A stretch of DNA of 64,000 nucleotides, taken from assembly GCA_048359995.1 (NCBI GenBank), contig DBGCPK010000010.1:20506-84505 (forward strand), read 5' to 3'. Each line of letters starts with the position of its first letter. Position 1 is the first letter of the stretch. Below the pieces are notes generated by a model, which was given only the letters and a program-made list of their open reading frames with translations, was not told the origin of the DNA and did no database searches. The stretch comes from UBA3210 sp048359995 (GTDB taxonomy: Bacteria > Bacillota_I > Bacilli_A > RFN20 > CAG-449). The position numbers were made by a program, and so were the translations under genes. Shown here piece by piece: positions 50,586-58,836 of the stretch.

Positions 50586-51386
50586 ATGCTAAAAACAATA
50601 AATATTTTTGGACAAACAATAAGCAGTTACGCTTTATTTATTTGTTTGGGATTTCTTGCCGCAATATTTATTTTATTGTTCGAAATCAAAAAATATAAAT
50701 TAAACCTATTTCATTGGGATAATTTTTTTTGTTTATTGCCAGTGTTGATTATTGGTGGTTTTCTTGGAGCTGCGCTATTCGATAAAATTGCCCACTTCAA
50801 TGAAAGAAAATTATTTGAATTTGCAGGATTATCTTTTGCAGGAGGATTAATAACAGCTCTTTTTCTTTATCTGTTTTTTTATCCAATCATTGTTTCAAAA
50901 AGTAAAAAAGAAATGCTGGAAGATATAAATTTTTTGGTATGTCCTTTTCTTATTGCTCATTTCTTTGGAAGAATTGGATGTTTTATGGCTGGGTGTTGCT
51001 ATGGTAAACCGACCGATTCTATTATTGGTGTTACATTTCCAGAAGGATCATTGCAGAATATACAATATGGTTATGTTACTAAAGTATTTCCTACGCAATT
51101 GTTTGAAGCAGCATTTCTTTTCTTCTTGTTTTTGATATTCATTTTTTTAAAAAAAGTAAGGAATCATAAGATTGATTTATATTTAATTTTATATGGCATC
51201 TTTCGTTTCTTTATTGAATTTATACGTGGTGATAATCGTGGTGCATACTTTTTGCTTTTATCCCCTTCACAATGGATGTCTATTTTATTTGTCATTTTGG
51301 GGACTTTGTTATTGCTATGGAAAATAAAAAATGATGGCGATAAAATTCACCAAATTTACAGTGAGAAAAAAACAATTGTTGAATAA
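50586..51386 (+). CDS. lgt: Prolipoprotein diacylglyceryl transferase-like protein
   Basis: 266 residues, seven predicted helices. Lgt hallmarks: HFFGRIGCFMAGCCYGKPT (with the conserved Arg-Ile-Gly/Asn-type signature), FPTQLFEA, and GIFRFFIEFIRGDNRG with the essential Arg-Gly-Asp/Arg region, LSPSQWMS at the end. The enzyme transfers diacylglycerol to the lipobox Cys. The Cys-rich GCCYG form is typical of the Lgt-like branch common in gut Bacilli and Clostridia, which often exists next to a conventional copy, so a specialised role is possible. No strong ribosome binding site. Low GC and accessory surroundings suggest acquisition; another lgt may exist elsewhere in the genome. Confidence 0.82.
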   Translation: MLKTINIFGQTISSYALFICLGFLAAIFILLFEIKKYKLNLFHWDNFFCLLPVLIIGGFLGAALFDKIAHFNERKLFEFAGLSFAGGLITALFLYLFFYPIIVSKSKKEMLEDINFLVCPFLIAHFFGRIGCFMAGCCYGKPTDSIIGVTFPEGSLQNIQYGYVTKVFPTQLFEAAFLFFLFLIFIFLKKVRNHKIDLYLILYGIFRFFIEFIRGDNRGAYFLLLSPSQWMSILFVILGTLLLLWKIKNDGDKIHQIYSEKKTIVE

Positions 51387-52057
51387 TATTGAGCATTATA
51401 AATATCATAGTTGTAGAATGATTAAATTCATCTCATTAATCATAGCAATAATGTTCCACGTTTTTGTGGTCATTTGTACCCAGTGCAAAGCACACGTCTT
51501 CCTATGATTACGATAGAAATAATGTATGGAAAAATTTACAATGCACATTGCCTTATGTCGTTGTGGTGCAATAACAACTCAAGATATTGCTATTTCTTAG
51601 TGGAACTTTTACTTGTGGAAATTCCGATTTTCTTTTTATGTCGAGGCGGGAAAATCAAATATAACTTTACTAAAAGCGGATAGAATCTTAGAAGAACGAA
51701 GTATGAACGCTTTATAGATCAGATGCTTTCCGAAAACATACACCCCAAGTCTTCGATACCGCATCGTTGAGATTACGAAATACCTAAAAAAGAATTGAGA
51801 TTTTCAGCATGACCCTATGTAAAAAGAAATAATGCCCAATTCAAAAAGGCAGACATACTTTCAATTTGGAAAAGAATCTTATAGCCGATGCCGTTGCTTT
51901 CGTGCAAAGAAAGGCTTTTCTATGCGGAAATCGGCTATGCAAAGAAACTCGTCGAAAAATCGATGAGAGGAGAGAAAAATGCAAAAATTGTTTCAAATAT
52001 AAAGAGGAACAAAAACATTTTGTGTATAATATCTATGCTCAAACAGAGGTGCAGTAA
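51387..52057. other. Gap with no supported gene
   Basis: Short broken frames on both strands. The composition turns from AT-rich to core-like near 51860, where codon-like text (for example GATGCCGTTGCTTTCGTGC) suggests the tail of a deleted core gene. A TATAAT at 52025-52030 is probably the -10 of the cardiolipin synthase gene; no clear -35 goes with it. Confidence 0.4.
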
Positions 52058-53617
52058 ATGAAGAAATTTCTGAAGTTGTTAATGAGCCGGATCGTGCTTG
52101 TGTTTCTTGCCATTTTATTGCAAGTTTTGTTTTTGCTTGGAATCTACCTGATTCCGTATTATTTATTCAGTCAAAAATTCTATTATTTTTCCAGTGCGGT
52201 GAACTTGATTGTCAGCATTATGGCGGTGATCGTCGCGATATTCATCATCAACAAAGAGCAACCGGAATCGTTTAAACTTCCTTGGGTGGTAATCTTACTG
52301 CTCGCACCGATCGTCGGACTTTTCATTTTTATGCTTTTCGGCAGAAAGCCTTTATCGAAAAAGCAGATTCGGCGTCGAGAAAAAATACGAGAAGAGGTGC
52401 GAGGAAAAGTTTCGGAAGATGAAAACGTCGTTGAGAAAGTCAGACTGGCGAATTTGGACGCTTACGGGCAAAGCCGTTACATTAAAACGAGTTCAATGAT
52501 GCCTTTATACGACAATACCGATACGAAATATCATTCTTCCGGCGAAGAATTTTACGAAGAGTTGATGATCAGGGTAGGTATGGCCGAGAAATATATCTTT
52601 TTGGAATATTTTATCGTTGCCGAAGGAAAAATGTTGGACGGTCTGCTCGATCTGCTCTATCAGAAGATCGACGAAGGGATTAAAGCCTACTTGATCATCG
52701 ACGATTTGGGATCAATGGGAAAGATATCTTCGGTAAAACTTCACGAAATCCGGAGTAAAGGGGTCCACTTGGCAATGTTCAATCCGATGATTCCGGTCGT
52801 TTCCGCCATACACAATAACCGCGATCATCGAAAAATTATGGTCGTCGACGGAAAATATGGTATGGTCGGCGGAGTGAATATCGGAGATGAATACATCAAT
52901 CTCGAACACCCTTACGGGCACTGGAAGGACACTGCGGTGAGTATCAAAGGCCAAGGAGTCTGCTCTTTGATTGCGATGTTTATCGAAAACTACAATGTAT
53001 CCTGCCATAAAGGCGAAGAACTCTCTTTTGAAGACTTCTTAGCCGACTGCGATGTGGAAAGTCGGGGATTTGTTCAACCATTCTGCGATGGCCCTGAACC
53101 ATTGGATCATTATCACGTGGGCGAAGATGTGTATTCCAATCTGATTTGTACTGCGAAAAAGAGCATTTGGATCACTACTCCGTATTTAATCGTCTCCTAC
53201 GATTTCCTTCAAAAACTCTGCATTGCCAGCGAAAGAAACGTCGATGTCCGAATCATCACTCCTTACATCGCCGATAAAAAAATCGTCAACATTTTGACTA
53301 AGGGAAATTACGAAATGCTGATTAAGCACGGAGTGAAAATCTATGAGTACAAACCCGGATTTATTCACGCTAAAAATTTCATCGTCGACGGGGAATACGC
53401 GGTATGCGGGACGATCAACGTCGATTTTCGATCTTTCGTTCATCATTACGAATGCGGTATTTGGATGTATCGCACATCCGCGGTCGATGAAATGAAAGCG
53501 GATTTTGAAAATCTGATCGAAAACGACGCGATTCAAATCGATGAAAAAGATGCGAAACTGAATCTGTTCAAAAAAATCGTCAAAGAGATCATCAGCATTT
53601 TCGCACCATTATTTTAA
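52058..53617 (+). CDS. cls: Cardiolipin synthase (phospholipase D family)
   Basis: 519 residues. Two N-terminal membrane helices (about 11-33 and 38-65, then a third at 75-95), then two PLD domains with HKD motifs: His257-x-Lys259-x4-Asp264 (HRKIMVVDG) and His437-x-Lys-x4-Asp (HAKNFIVDG). It joins two phosphatidylglycerols into cardiolipin and glycerol in the membrane. GAGGTGC precedes the ATG by six bases. The DUF2974 gene follows after 11 bases with its own AGGAGG, so the two form an operon. Confidence 0.93.
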   Translation: MKKFLKLLMSRIVLVFLAILLQVLFLLGIYLIPYYLFSQKFYYFSSAVNLIVSIMAVIVAIFIINKEQPESFKLPWVVILLLAPIVGLFIFMLFGRKPLSKKQIRRREKIREEVRGKVSEDENVVEKVRLANLDAYGQSRYIKTSSMMPLYDNTDTKYHSSGEEFYEELMIRVGMAEKYIFLEYFIVAEGKMLDGLLDLLYQKIDEGIKAYLIIDDLGSMGKISSVKLHEIRSKGVHLAMFNPMIPVVSAIHNNRDHRKIMVVDGKYGMVGGVNIGDEYINLEHPYGHWKDTAVSIKGQGVCSLIAMFIENYNVSCHKGEELSFEDFLADCDVESRGFVQPFCDGPEPLDHYHVGEDVYSNLICTAKKSIWITTPYLIVSYDFLQKLCIASERNVDVRIITPYIADKKIVNILTKGNYEMLIKHGVKIYEYKPGFIHAKNFIVDGEYAVCGTINVDFRSFVHHYECGIWMYRTSAVDEMKADFENLIENDAIQIDEKDAKLNLFKKIVKEIISIFAPLF

Positions 53618-53628
53618 TGAGGAGGATT

Positions 53629-54732
53629 ATGAACGAAAACAACGTATTTGCTTATCTGAAATGGCGGGGAGATCTTCCTTTTTCCTCTTCCGAATTCAAT
53701 ATGATCGACGGATTGATTCTCAATATGGTCTCTTTTCTCGATTTTACCGGAGAAGTGGATGACTTTCCTTGTCAAGCGAATCAGAAACTGTGCAAGGTCG
53801 TCGATCACTTTTTATCGGTACACGACGAAAAAGATCTCAATCTCGGGTTGATCATTCCGAAAGAAATTTCTCCTTTGGCGAAAGAAGTTTGCCGTTCGAA
53901 GCGATTCGGCAAGGTCAAAGTATGCAATTTCGTCAATATTGTCGATACCTCGCTTTCGGAACAATTTTCGGCGGTTTGCTATCTTTTGGACAGCAATCAC
54001 CTGTTTGTATCTTTTCGAGGTACTGACGATACGCTGGTCGGTTGGGCGGAGGATGTGAATCTTCTCGCTCATTTTCCTGTTCCCGCGCAGGCGGACGCAA
54101 AAAAATATCTGGACAAAATCGCCGAACTCTATCCGGATTATGCGATATATCTCGGAGGTCATTCCAAAGGAGGGAATCTGTCGGTGTATGCTTCCGTTTA
54201 CGCGCAGAGCGAAGTCAAGAAACGGATTAAGGCAATCTATTCGTTTGACGGCCCCGGATTTGACAGAAACAAGATCGACGCGGAGTTGTTTGAAGAAGTC
54301 AGGGCCAAAATCCTTCACATTATGCCTAACAACGCGATCGTCGGACGGCTCTTCGATCTCGACATCGATCCGTATATCGTAAAGAGCGATTCCAAAGGAC
54401 TGAATCAGCATAATCCGTTTTCGTGGTTGATCGAAAGGGACGCTTTTTCAAGCGTCGCGCATTTTACTCATAACTCCGACACGATCAAGAAAGAGATCGA
54501 CAAAATGATCGTAGGCATGAGTTCGGAGGATAAGGCGGATTTCGCGGAAGATATGAACAGATATTTGGATTCTTTGAAACAAAATAACTTGATCGAATTT
54601 CTCAATTTGAAAAATTTGATATCCCTGATCGGAAATAAATACAAGATGAAAAATAAAAATATCCGCTATTTGTTGAAACTTCTTCTGATTTTCCGACGGA
54701 ATAAAGCGATATATATCAAAATTCAAAAATAA
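53629..54732 (+). CDS. DUF2974 alpha/beta-hydrolase-like protein
   Basis: 368 residues. Starts YLKWRGDLPFSSSEFNMIDGLIL, a DUF2974 hallmark. A lipase-like core includes FVSFRGTDDTLVGWAEDVNLL (oxyanion region) and the nucleophile elbow GGHSKGGNLSVYAS with Ser179, then SFDGPGF with a candidate Asp. No signal peptide; cytoplasmic. The substrate is unknown; the fold and its place behind cls make a lipid ester or a phospholipid-related substrate plausible. AGGAGG is six bases before the ATG. The last 30 residues are very basic. Confidence 0.8.
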   Translation: MNENNVFAYLKWRGDLPFSSSEFNMIDGLILNMVSFLDFTGEVDDFPCQANQKLCKVVDHFLSVHDEKDLNLGLIIPKEISPLAKEVCRSKRFGKVKVCNFVNIVDTSLSEQFSAVCYLLDSNHLFVSFRGTDDTLVGWAEDVNLLAHFPVPAQADAKKYLDKIAELYPDYAIYLGGHSKGGNLSVYASVYAQSEVKKRIKAIYSFDGPGFDRNKIDAELFEEVRAKILHIMPNNAIVGRLFDLDIDPYIVKSDSKGLNQHNPFSWLIERDAFSSVAHFTHNSDTIKKEIDKMIVGMSSEDKADFAEDMNRYLDSLKQNNLIEFLNLKNLISLIGNKYKMKNKNIRYLLKLLLIFRRNKAIYIKIQK

Positions 54733-54735
54733 TGC

Positions 54736-54795
54736 TTGCAATGTTCTGATAATCATGGTTTAATATTGTCACAAATATGTGTATATGCGCATATT
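54736..54795 (+). promoter_or_regulatory. Promoter and palindromic operator of the metal-export operon
   Basis: TTGCAA, 17 bases, TTTAAT preceded by TGG (extended -10), then AATATG at 54774-54779 and CATATT at 54790-54795 enclosing the perfect 12-base palindrome ATATGCGCATAT. It overlaps the predicted transcript start, where CzrA/CadC-type ArsR repressors bind in other Firmicutes. Confidence 0.6.
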
Positions 54796-54815
54796 TTAAA
54801 ATCGGAGGTGCGGTT

Positions 54816-55112
54816 ATGAAAAAATACGATCAGGATGAATTGCTTCTGAGAGTCGCGGAATTTTTTAAAGCCCTTTCGGATTATTCGCGGATGAAAATCA
54901 TCTACGCTTTGCTGAAAGGAGAATTGTGTGTCAATGACATTACAAAAGAAGTCAATATGACGCAAACAGCGGTGTCTTATCAGCTGAAACTATTAAGACA
55001 GATGCATTTAGTTAAATATCGCCGAGTCGGGCAGAACGTTTACTATTCAATTGACGATCATCACGTTTTCGACATCATCAAAATGTCGATCGAACATTTG
55101 GAGGAGGAATAA
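54816..55112 (+). CDS. ArsR/SmtB-family metal-sensing repressor
   Basis: 98 residues. A winged helix with FFKALSDYSRMKIIYALLKGELCVNDI, recognition helix MTQTAVSYQLKLLRQMHLV and wing KYRRVGQNVYYSI, ending in a C-terminal helix with DDHHVFDIIKMSIEHLEEE. The Asp/His/His/Glu set in the last helix matches the alpha-5 Zn2+ site of CzrA/SmtB proteins, so it likely senses zinc or cobalt. A GGAGG lies eight bases before the ATG; an earlier GTG in the operator region is rejected. Directly upstream of the pump gene (one base apart). Confidence 0.9.
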   Translation: MKKYDQDELLLRVAEFFKALSDYSRMKIIYALLKGELCVNDITKEVNMTQTAVSYQLKLLRQMHLVKYRRVGQNVYYSIDDHHVFDIIKMSIEHLEEE

Positions 55113-55113
55113 A

Positions 55114-57597
55114 ATGCTGATTAAGAGAATAAAGGCCGAGCATCTCGACTGCGCGGATTGCGTATCGACGCTTCGCCGTGAAATTTTGAAAGAAAAGAAT
55201 ATCGAAAGCGTCGAGATTTCTTCCGAGACAGATGAAATCGTACTGACTGCTCGGGGAAACTTTGACGAAGATCGAATTCGTTCTCTGATCGAATCGATGA
55301 AAAAGAATCATCGTTTTCATCTGGAAAACTCGGTTGAAACCATATTTGAATTCGAGGATATCGATTGCCCGAATTGCGCGGCGAAAGTGGAGCAAAATTT
55401 GAATAAAAAGGAAGGCATTTTACATGCGGACGTGGATTTTCTGAGCAAAGAAATCATCGTTCGTCATCGAAAAGAAGAAAATTCCGTTTTCGATTTAGTG
55501 TCCGACGCGGTTAAGGAAGTCGAACCGGATGCGGTCGTTTTTCATCGTGGAGAAGATCATCGGAAAGAGAATCATCATCCGCATGAAGAACATCATCATG
55601 AACATCATCATGAGCATCAACATGAACATCATCATGAGCATTGCCACGATGGGCACGATCATCATGATCATCACGGTCACGATCATTGCGAATGCGATGA
55701 CGAGCAATGCACATGTCAGGAAAATCACGTACATTCAAAATCGTCTTCATCAAAAAAGAGCGTCTTGCCTTATATCGCAATGTCTTTGGGAATCGCGTTA
55801 AGCGTCGCCGCCAGCGTATTTCAATTTATGGATCGGTACTTTTATCTTCGTTTGCCGTTCTTTATCGTTGCCTATCTCCTGTTGGCTTACGATCTGTTAA
55901 AAAGCGCCTTTAATGGGTTAAGGCACAAAGACTTTTTCAACGAGAATACCTTGATGGTTATCGCCAGCGTCGGCGCGCTTTGCATCGACGAGGGATTCGA
56001 AGCGATTATGGTCGTGTTATTGAATCGGATCGGCGAGTATTTTCAAGATCGTGCGACAGAGAATTCCAAAAAAGCCATCGAGGCGATGATGGAACTGGAT
56101 TGCGAAACGGTTACCTTGAAAGACGGAACTATAATTCCTGTGGAAGAAGTCGTACCGGGGCAAAACATCGTCGTTCGAGTCGGAGAAAAGATACCTTTGG
56201 ACGGAGTATTGCTTTCGGAAGAGGCGACCTTGGATTTAAAGAGTCTTACCGGAGAATCCTTGCCGATTCACTTGGACAAAGATCAAGAATTGCTTTCCGG
56301 TGCGATCAATTTAGAAAGAGTCGTCGAGATGAAAGTCACCAAACCATATGAAGAATCAACATTGAGTAAAGTCAAGCAATTGATTCAGAAGGCGAATCAG
56401 AAAAAATCCAAGTCGCAGGAATTCATCACCAAATTTTGCAAGTACTATACTCCGATCGTCATGCTCTTGGCCGTCGTTGTCGGTCTTGTTCAGGGTTTTG
56501 TTCTGAAAAGCGGAGTGATTTCCAGCCTGAACAGCGTGTTTTCGATTATGGTTATCGCCTGCCCTTGCGCTTTGGTAATCTCCATTCCGCTTTGCTATTT
56601 CTCGGGAATCGGTCGTTCTTCCAAAGACGGCATATTGGTGAAAGGCGGCAATTATCTGGAAAGCTTAGTTGACGCGGATACGTTCGTTTTCGATAAGACC
56701 GGAACGCTGACGGAGGGGAACTTCGTCGTCAGCAAGATCTATTCGGTCGACGGAGACGACGATGCGCTTTTGAAAAAAGCGGCGCGATGCGAGATCTATT
56801 CCAATCACCCGATCGGATTATCGATTAAAGAAAAGGCGGGAAAGGTCGAGATCGAAGAAAATGCGAAAATCGAGGAGATTTCCGGAGAAGGGATTCGGTT
56901 TGAAGAAGATGAAACTGTCGTATTGGCGGGAAATTTGAAACTGATGAAACATTTTGAAGTGGAGTGTCCGGAAGTCGATGAAATCGGATCGATCGTCTAT
57001 CTCGCGGAAAATGGGATTTATTCGGGATATATCGTCGTCAGCGATCAGGTGAAAGAGTCAAGCAAGGAGTTGATTTCCCGATTGGAAGCGAAACGATACA
57101 GAACTTGTATGTTGACAGGAGACAGTCGGAAAGTTGCAGAAGCGGTTGCCGGTGAAATCGGAATCAGTGAAGTGCACAGCCAACTCTTACCGGAAGAAAA
57201 ATATCGAATTTTGGAACAGATCGTGCAGAATAAAAAAGGGAATATCGTCTATGTCGGAGACGGTATCAACGATTCGCCGAGTTTGGCTTTGAGCGATGTG
57301 GGAATTTCCTTAGGAGGAATAGGATCTGACGCGGCGAAGGAATGCGCGGATATCGTCATCATGAACGACGATATTTCCAAGATATCCGATATATTGTTTA
57401 TCAGCCGATATACCCGAAAGATTCTGGTGGAAAACATTGCGTTCATTTTGTTTATCAAGGTGCTGGCAATTGTCGTCGGGGCTTGGGGAATACTCGGATC
57501 GTACGCGATGTTGTTGTCGATTTTCTCAGATGTCGGAGTCTGTCTCCTGTCCATTTTGAATACGATTCGAATTCTGAAAGTGCGTATCAGAAAATAA
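55114..57597 (+). CDS. Zn2+/Cd2+/Pb2+-exporting P1B-type ATPase with His-rich linker
   Basis: 827 residues. Two N-terminal HMA domains with Cys13-x2-Cys16 (CADC) and Cys85-x2-Cys88 (CPNC), then a linker of about 60 residues (150-209) made largely of His, Glu and Asp (repeats of HHEH) with Cys pairs, which would bind several metal ions. Eight membrane helices follow, with Cys483-Pro-Cys485 in helix 6, TGES, phosphorylation Asp527 in DKTGTLT, and GDGINDSPSLALSDVG. The CPC motif with the C-terminal Asp/Lys pattern indicates the Zn/Cd class. It exports toxic metals under control of the ArsR protein. GGAGGAGG is nine bases before the ATG. Confidence 0.92.
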   Translation: MLIKRIKAEHLDCADCVSTLRREILKEKNIESVEISSETDEIVLTARGNFDEDRIRSLIESMKKNHRFHLENSVETIFEFEDIDCPNCAAKVEQNLNKKEGILHADVDFLSKEIIVRHRKEENSVFDLVSDAVKEVEPDAVVFHRGEDHRKENHHPHEEHHHEHHHEHQHEHHHEHCHDGHDHHDHHGHDHCECDDEQCTCQENHVHSKSSSSKKSVLPYIAMSLGIALSVAASVFQFMDRYFYLRLPFFIVAYLLLAYDLLKSAFNGLRHKDFFNENTLMVIASVGALCIDEGFEAIMVVLLNRIGEYFQDRATENSKKAIEAMMELDCETVTLKDGTIIPVEEVVPGQNIVVRVGEKIPLDGVLLSEEATLDLKSLTGESLPIHLDKDQELLSGAINLERVVEMKVTKPYEESTLSKVKQLIQKANQKKSKSQEFITKFCKYYTPIVMLLAVVVGLVQGFVLKSGVISSLNSVFSIMVIACPCALVISIPLCYFSGIGRSSKDGILVKGGNYLESLVDADTFVFDKTGTLTEGNFVVSKIYSVDGDDDALLKKAARCEIYSNHPIGLSIKEKAGKVEIEENAKIEEISGEGIRFEEDETVVLAGNLKLMKHFEVECPEVDEIGSIVYLAENGIYSGYIVVSDQVKESSKELISRLEAKRYRTCMLTGDSRKVAEAVAGEIGISEVHSQLLPEEKYRILEQIVQNKKGNIVYVGDGINDSPSLALSDVGISLGGIGSDAAKECADIVIMNDDISKISDILFISRYTRKILVENIAFILFIKVLAIVVGAWGILGSYAMLLSIFSDVGVCLLSILNTIRILKVRIRK

Positions 57598-57616
57598 TCT
57601 ACAAAAAGAAAGATTT

Positions 57617-57632
57617 GTGAGTAAATACTCAC
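57617..57632 (+). promoter_or_regulatory. Perfect palindrome, possible operator
   Basis: GTGAGT-AAAT-ACTCAC, located between the ATPase gene and the XRE gene, 50 bases upstream of the latter's promoter. Could be an operator of the XRE regulator or an RNA hairpin; it has no T run. Confidence 0.35.
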
Positions 57633-57666
57633 TATATAAATTCTGCATACCATCAAAAACGATTCA

Positions 57667-57711
57667 ATGAGTTTTCCTCAAATTGAAAGGGGAGAACTCA
57701 TTTTTTATAAT
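57667..57711 (+). terminator. Terminator of the pump operon containing the XRE promoter
   Basis: An 11-base stem with one G-T pair (ATGAGTTTTCC at 57667-57677 with its partner at 57691-57701) and six T makes an intrinsic terminator. TTGAAA (57683-57688), 17 bases, TATAAT (57706-57711) lie in its loop and T run, so the promoter of the next gene is nested in the terminator. Confidence 0.65.
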
Positions 57712-57732
57712 ATCAAAGTGGAGGAAATGGAA

Positions 57733-58170
57733 ATGGCGGAAAAAGAATTATCGACGGTATTAACGGAATTAAGAAAAGAATATGGTTATACCCAAAAGGA
57801 GATCGGCGAAAAAATCGGAGTAACAGATAAGACCATTTCAAAATGGGAAAAGGGAAATTTACTTCCGGATATCACCTATCTTATGCAATTGGCGGATGTT
57901 TACGATATTACGCTCGACGAATTGCTGAAAGGGGTAAGATACGGAAAAGATAAGAATCGCATTTACGGAAACATCGGCAGTTCGAGCGAAAAGAGCGATC
58001 TGATCTTTTTGATAATGATGATTGTTGTTTTGATTTTCGGAACTTTTATCGCTGTCGAATACGTTTCCGATGTAATCATATCTCTTTTTTGTACGGCTGT
58101 CTTCTTTTCCGCCGCGCTGCTGTTTATCGTCGTTTTATTCAAAAGAATTCAAGGTAATTCATGGCTTTGA
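57733..58170 (+). CDS. XRE-family regulator with C-terminal membrane helices
   Basis: 145 residues. HTH_3 domain (about 8-65): LTELRKEYGYTQKEIGEKIGVTDKTISKWEKGNLLPDITYLMQLADVY, followed by DITLDELLKG. Two hydrophobic segments in the C-terminal half (about 85-105 and 113-135) tether it to the membrane. Such proteins couple transcription to a membrane signal in Firmicutes. Start at the second of two nearby ATGs, eight bases after GTGGAGG. It lies just before tRNA-Ala, whose -35 touches its stop codon. Confidence 0.85.
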   Translation: MAEKELSTVLTELRKEYGYTQKEIGEKIGVTDKTISKWEKGNLLPDITYLMQLADVYDITLDELLKGVRYGKDKNRIYGNIGSSSEKSDLIFLIMMIVVLIFGTFIAVEYVSDVIISLFCTAVFFSAALLFIVVLFKRIQGNSWL

Positions 58171-58199
58171 TTGACAATTGAATCAAAAGCGATTATTAT
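58171..58199 (+). promoter_or_regulatory. tRNA-Ala promoter
   Basis: Perfect TTGACA, 17 bases, TATTAT. The -10 ends 11 bases before the tRNA. It starts on the base after the XRE stop codon. Confidence 0.85.
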
Positions 58200-58210
58200 T
58201 TATTTTGCTT

Positions 58211-58286
58211 GGGGCAATAGCTCATCTGGGAGAGCGCATCCATGGCATGGATGAGGTGGCGGGTTCGAGCCCCGTTTGCTCCACCA
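58211..58286 (+). tRNA. tRNA-Ala (anticodon GGC)
   Basis: 76 bases including CCA. Acceptor GGGGCAA/TTGCTCC, D arm AGCTCATCTGGGAGAGC, anticodon stem CATCC/GGATG with loop ATGGCAT (anticodon GGC at 58244-58246), T arm GGGTTCGAGCCCC. An AT-rich island begins immediately downstream. Confidence 0.97.
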
Positions 58287-58290
58287 TTTG

Positions 58291-58523
58291 AAAAGAACAA
58301 CTTTGATACACTTTGTATTGAAGTTTTTTCATTTTTAGGAGTGATTTTGTCTATTTTAGACCGATTTTCACTTTTGAAGGTAATTTTTAAGAAAAAGTGG
58401 TTCATAGAAAATGTATCATTTTAGTTCTTTTGAAGTAGATGTTGAGAGAAATATAAAATAAATGTTAAGACTCGAAACCTAGGAAAAATGATAAAACTAA
58501 AAGAACAAAAGTGATACACTTTG
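58291..58523 (+). repeat. 25-bp direct repeats just downstream of tRNA-Ala
   Basis: AAAAGAACAA-nnn-TGATACACTTTG at 58291-58315 and again at 58499-58523, identical at 22 of 25 positions. They enclose 183 bases of AT-rich non-coding DNA. Between tRNA and island they may be relics of element attachment. The 328 bases from the tRNA to the SymE-like relic hold no gene. Confidence 0.55.
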
Positions 58524-58576
58524 AGGGTTTGAAAAAAAAGAATCAGTTTATCGTTAAGAATATATTAATGATATGT

Positions 58577-58582
58577 TATAAT
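58577..58582 (+). promoter_or_regulatory. Extended -10 before the SymE-like relic
   Basis: TGT followed by a perfect TATAAT, about 33 bases upstream of the relic's ATG. It might now serve the papain-like and HEPN genes. Confidence 0.45.
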
Positions 58583-58614
58583 ATATCTGCATTTATGAAT
58601 GGAGGTTACGAAAC

Positions 58615-58827
58615 ATGAGAACATTAAAGATTTATAGCTAATCAATGGGTGGTGGAAACTATACTTCAGTTCCAACTATTTTATTAAAAGGTAAATGGTT
58701 AGAAGAAGCTGGTTTTAAGATGGGGGAATATGTATCAGTAAACAAAGCCTAGAAGATAAGATTAATGGATTGGATAGAAAGCAATTAAAAGATCTCAATG
58801 CTTATCTCGATTCATTAAAGAAGTAGG
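58615..58827 (+). pseudogene. SymE-like toxin relic followed by a stray C-terminal fragment
   Basis: Behind GGAGGT the frame reads MRTLKIYS-stop-SMGGGNYTSVPTILLKGKWLEEAGFKMGEYVSV and then stops again. VPxILLKGKWLEEAGFKxGxxVxV is the core of SymE family (SOS-linked, AbrB-fold) type I toxins. Stop at codon 9 is TAA where CAA (Gln) would fit, and the last residues are lost. A second frame continues with DKINGLDRKQLKDLNAYLDSLKK, which looks like the end of a small regulator. So two genes have fused and decayed. Confidence 0.6.
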
Positions 58828-58836
58828 TGTACTCAT

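Noticed and set aside
51474..51683. 69-codon plus-strand frame between the lgt-like gene and cls
   Set aside because: No site, no motif, inside eroded DNA.
55511..55780. Frames opposite and beside the His-rich linker encoding repetitive Met/Asp-rich peptides
   Set aside because: They are other-frame readings of the CATCAT repeat that codes for the pump's His-rich segment.
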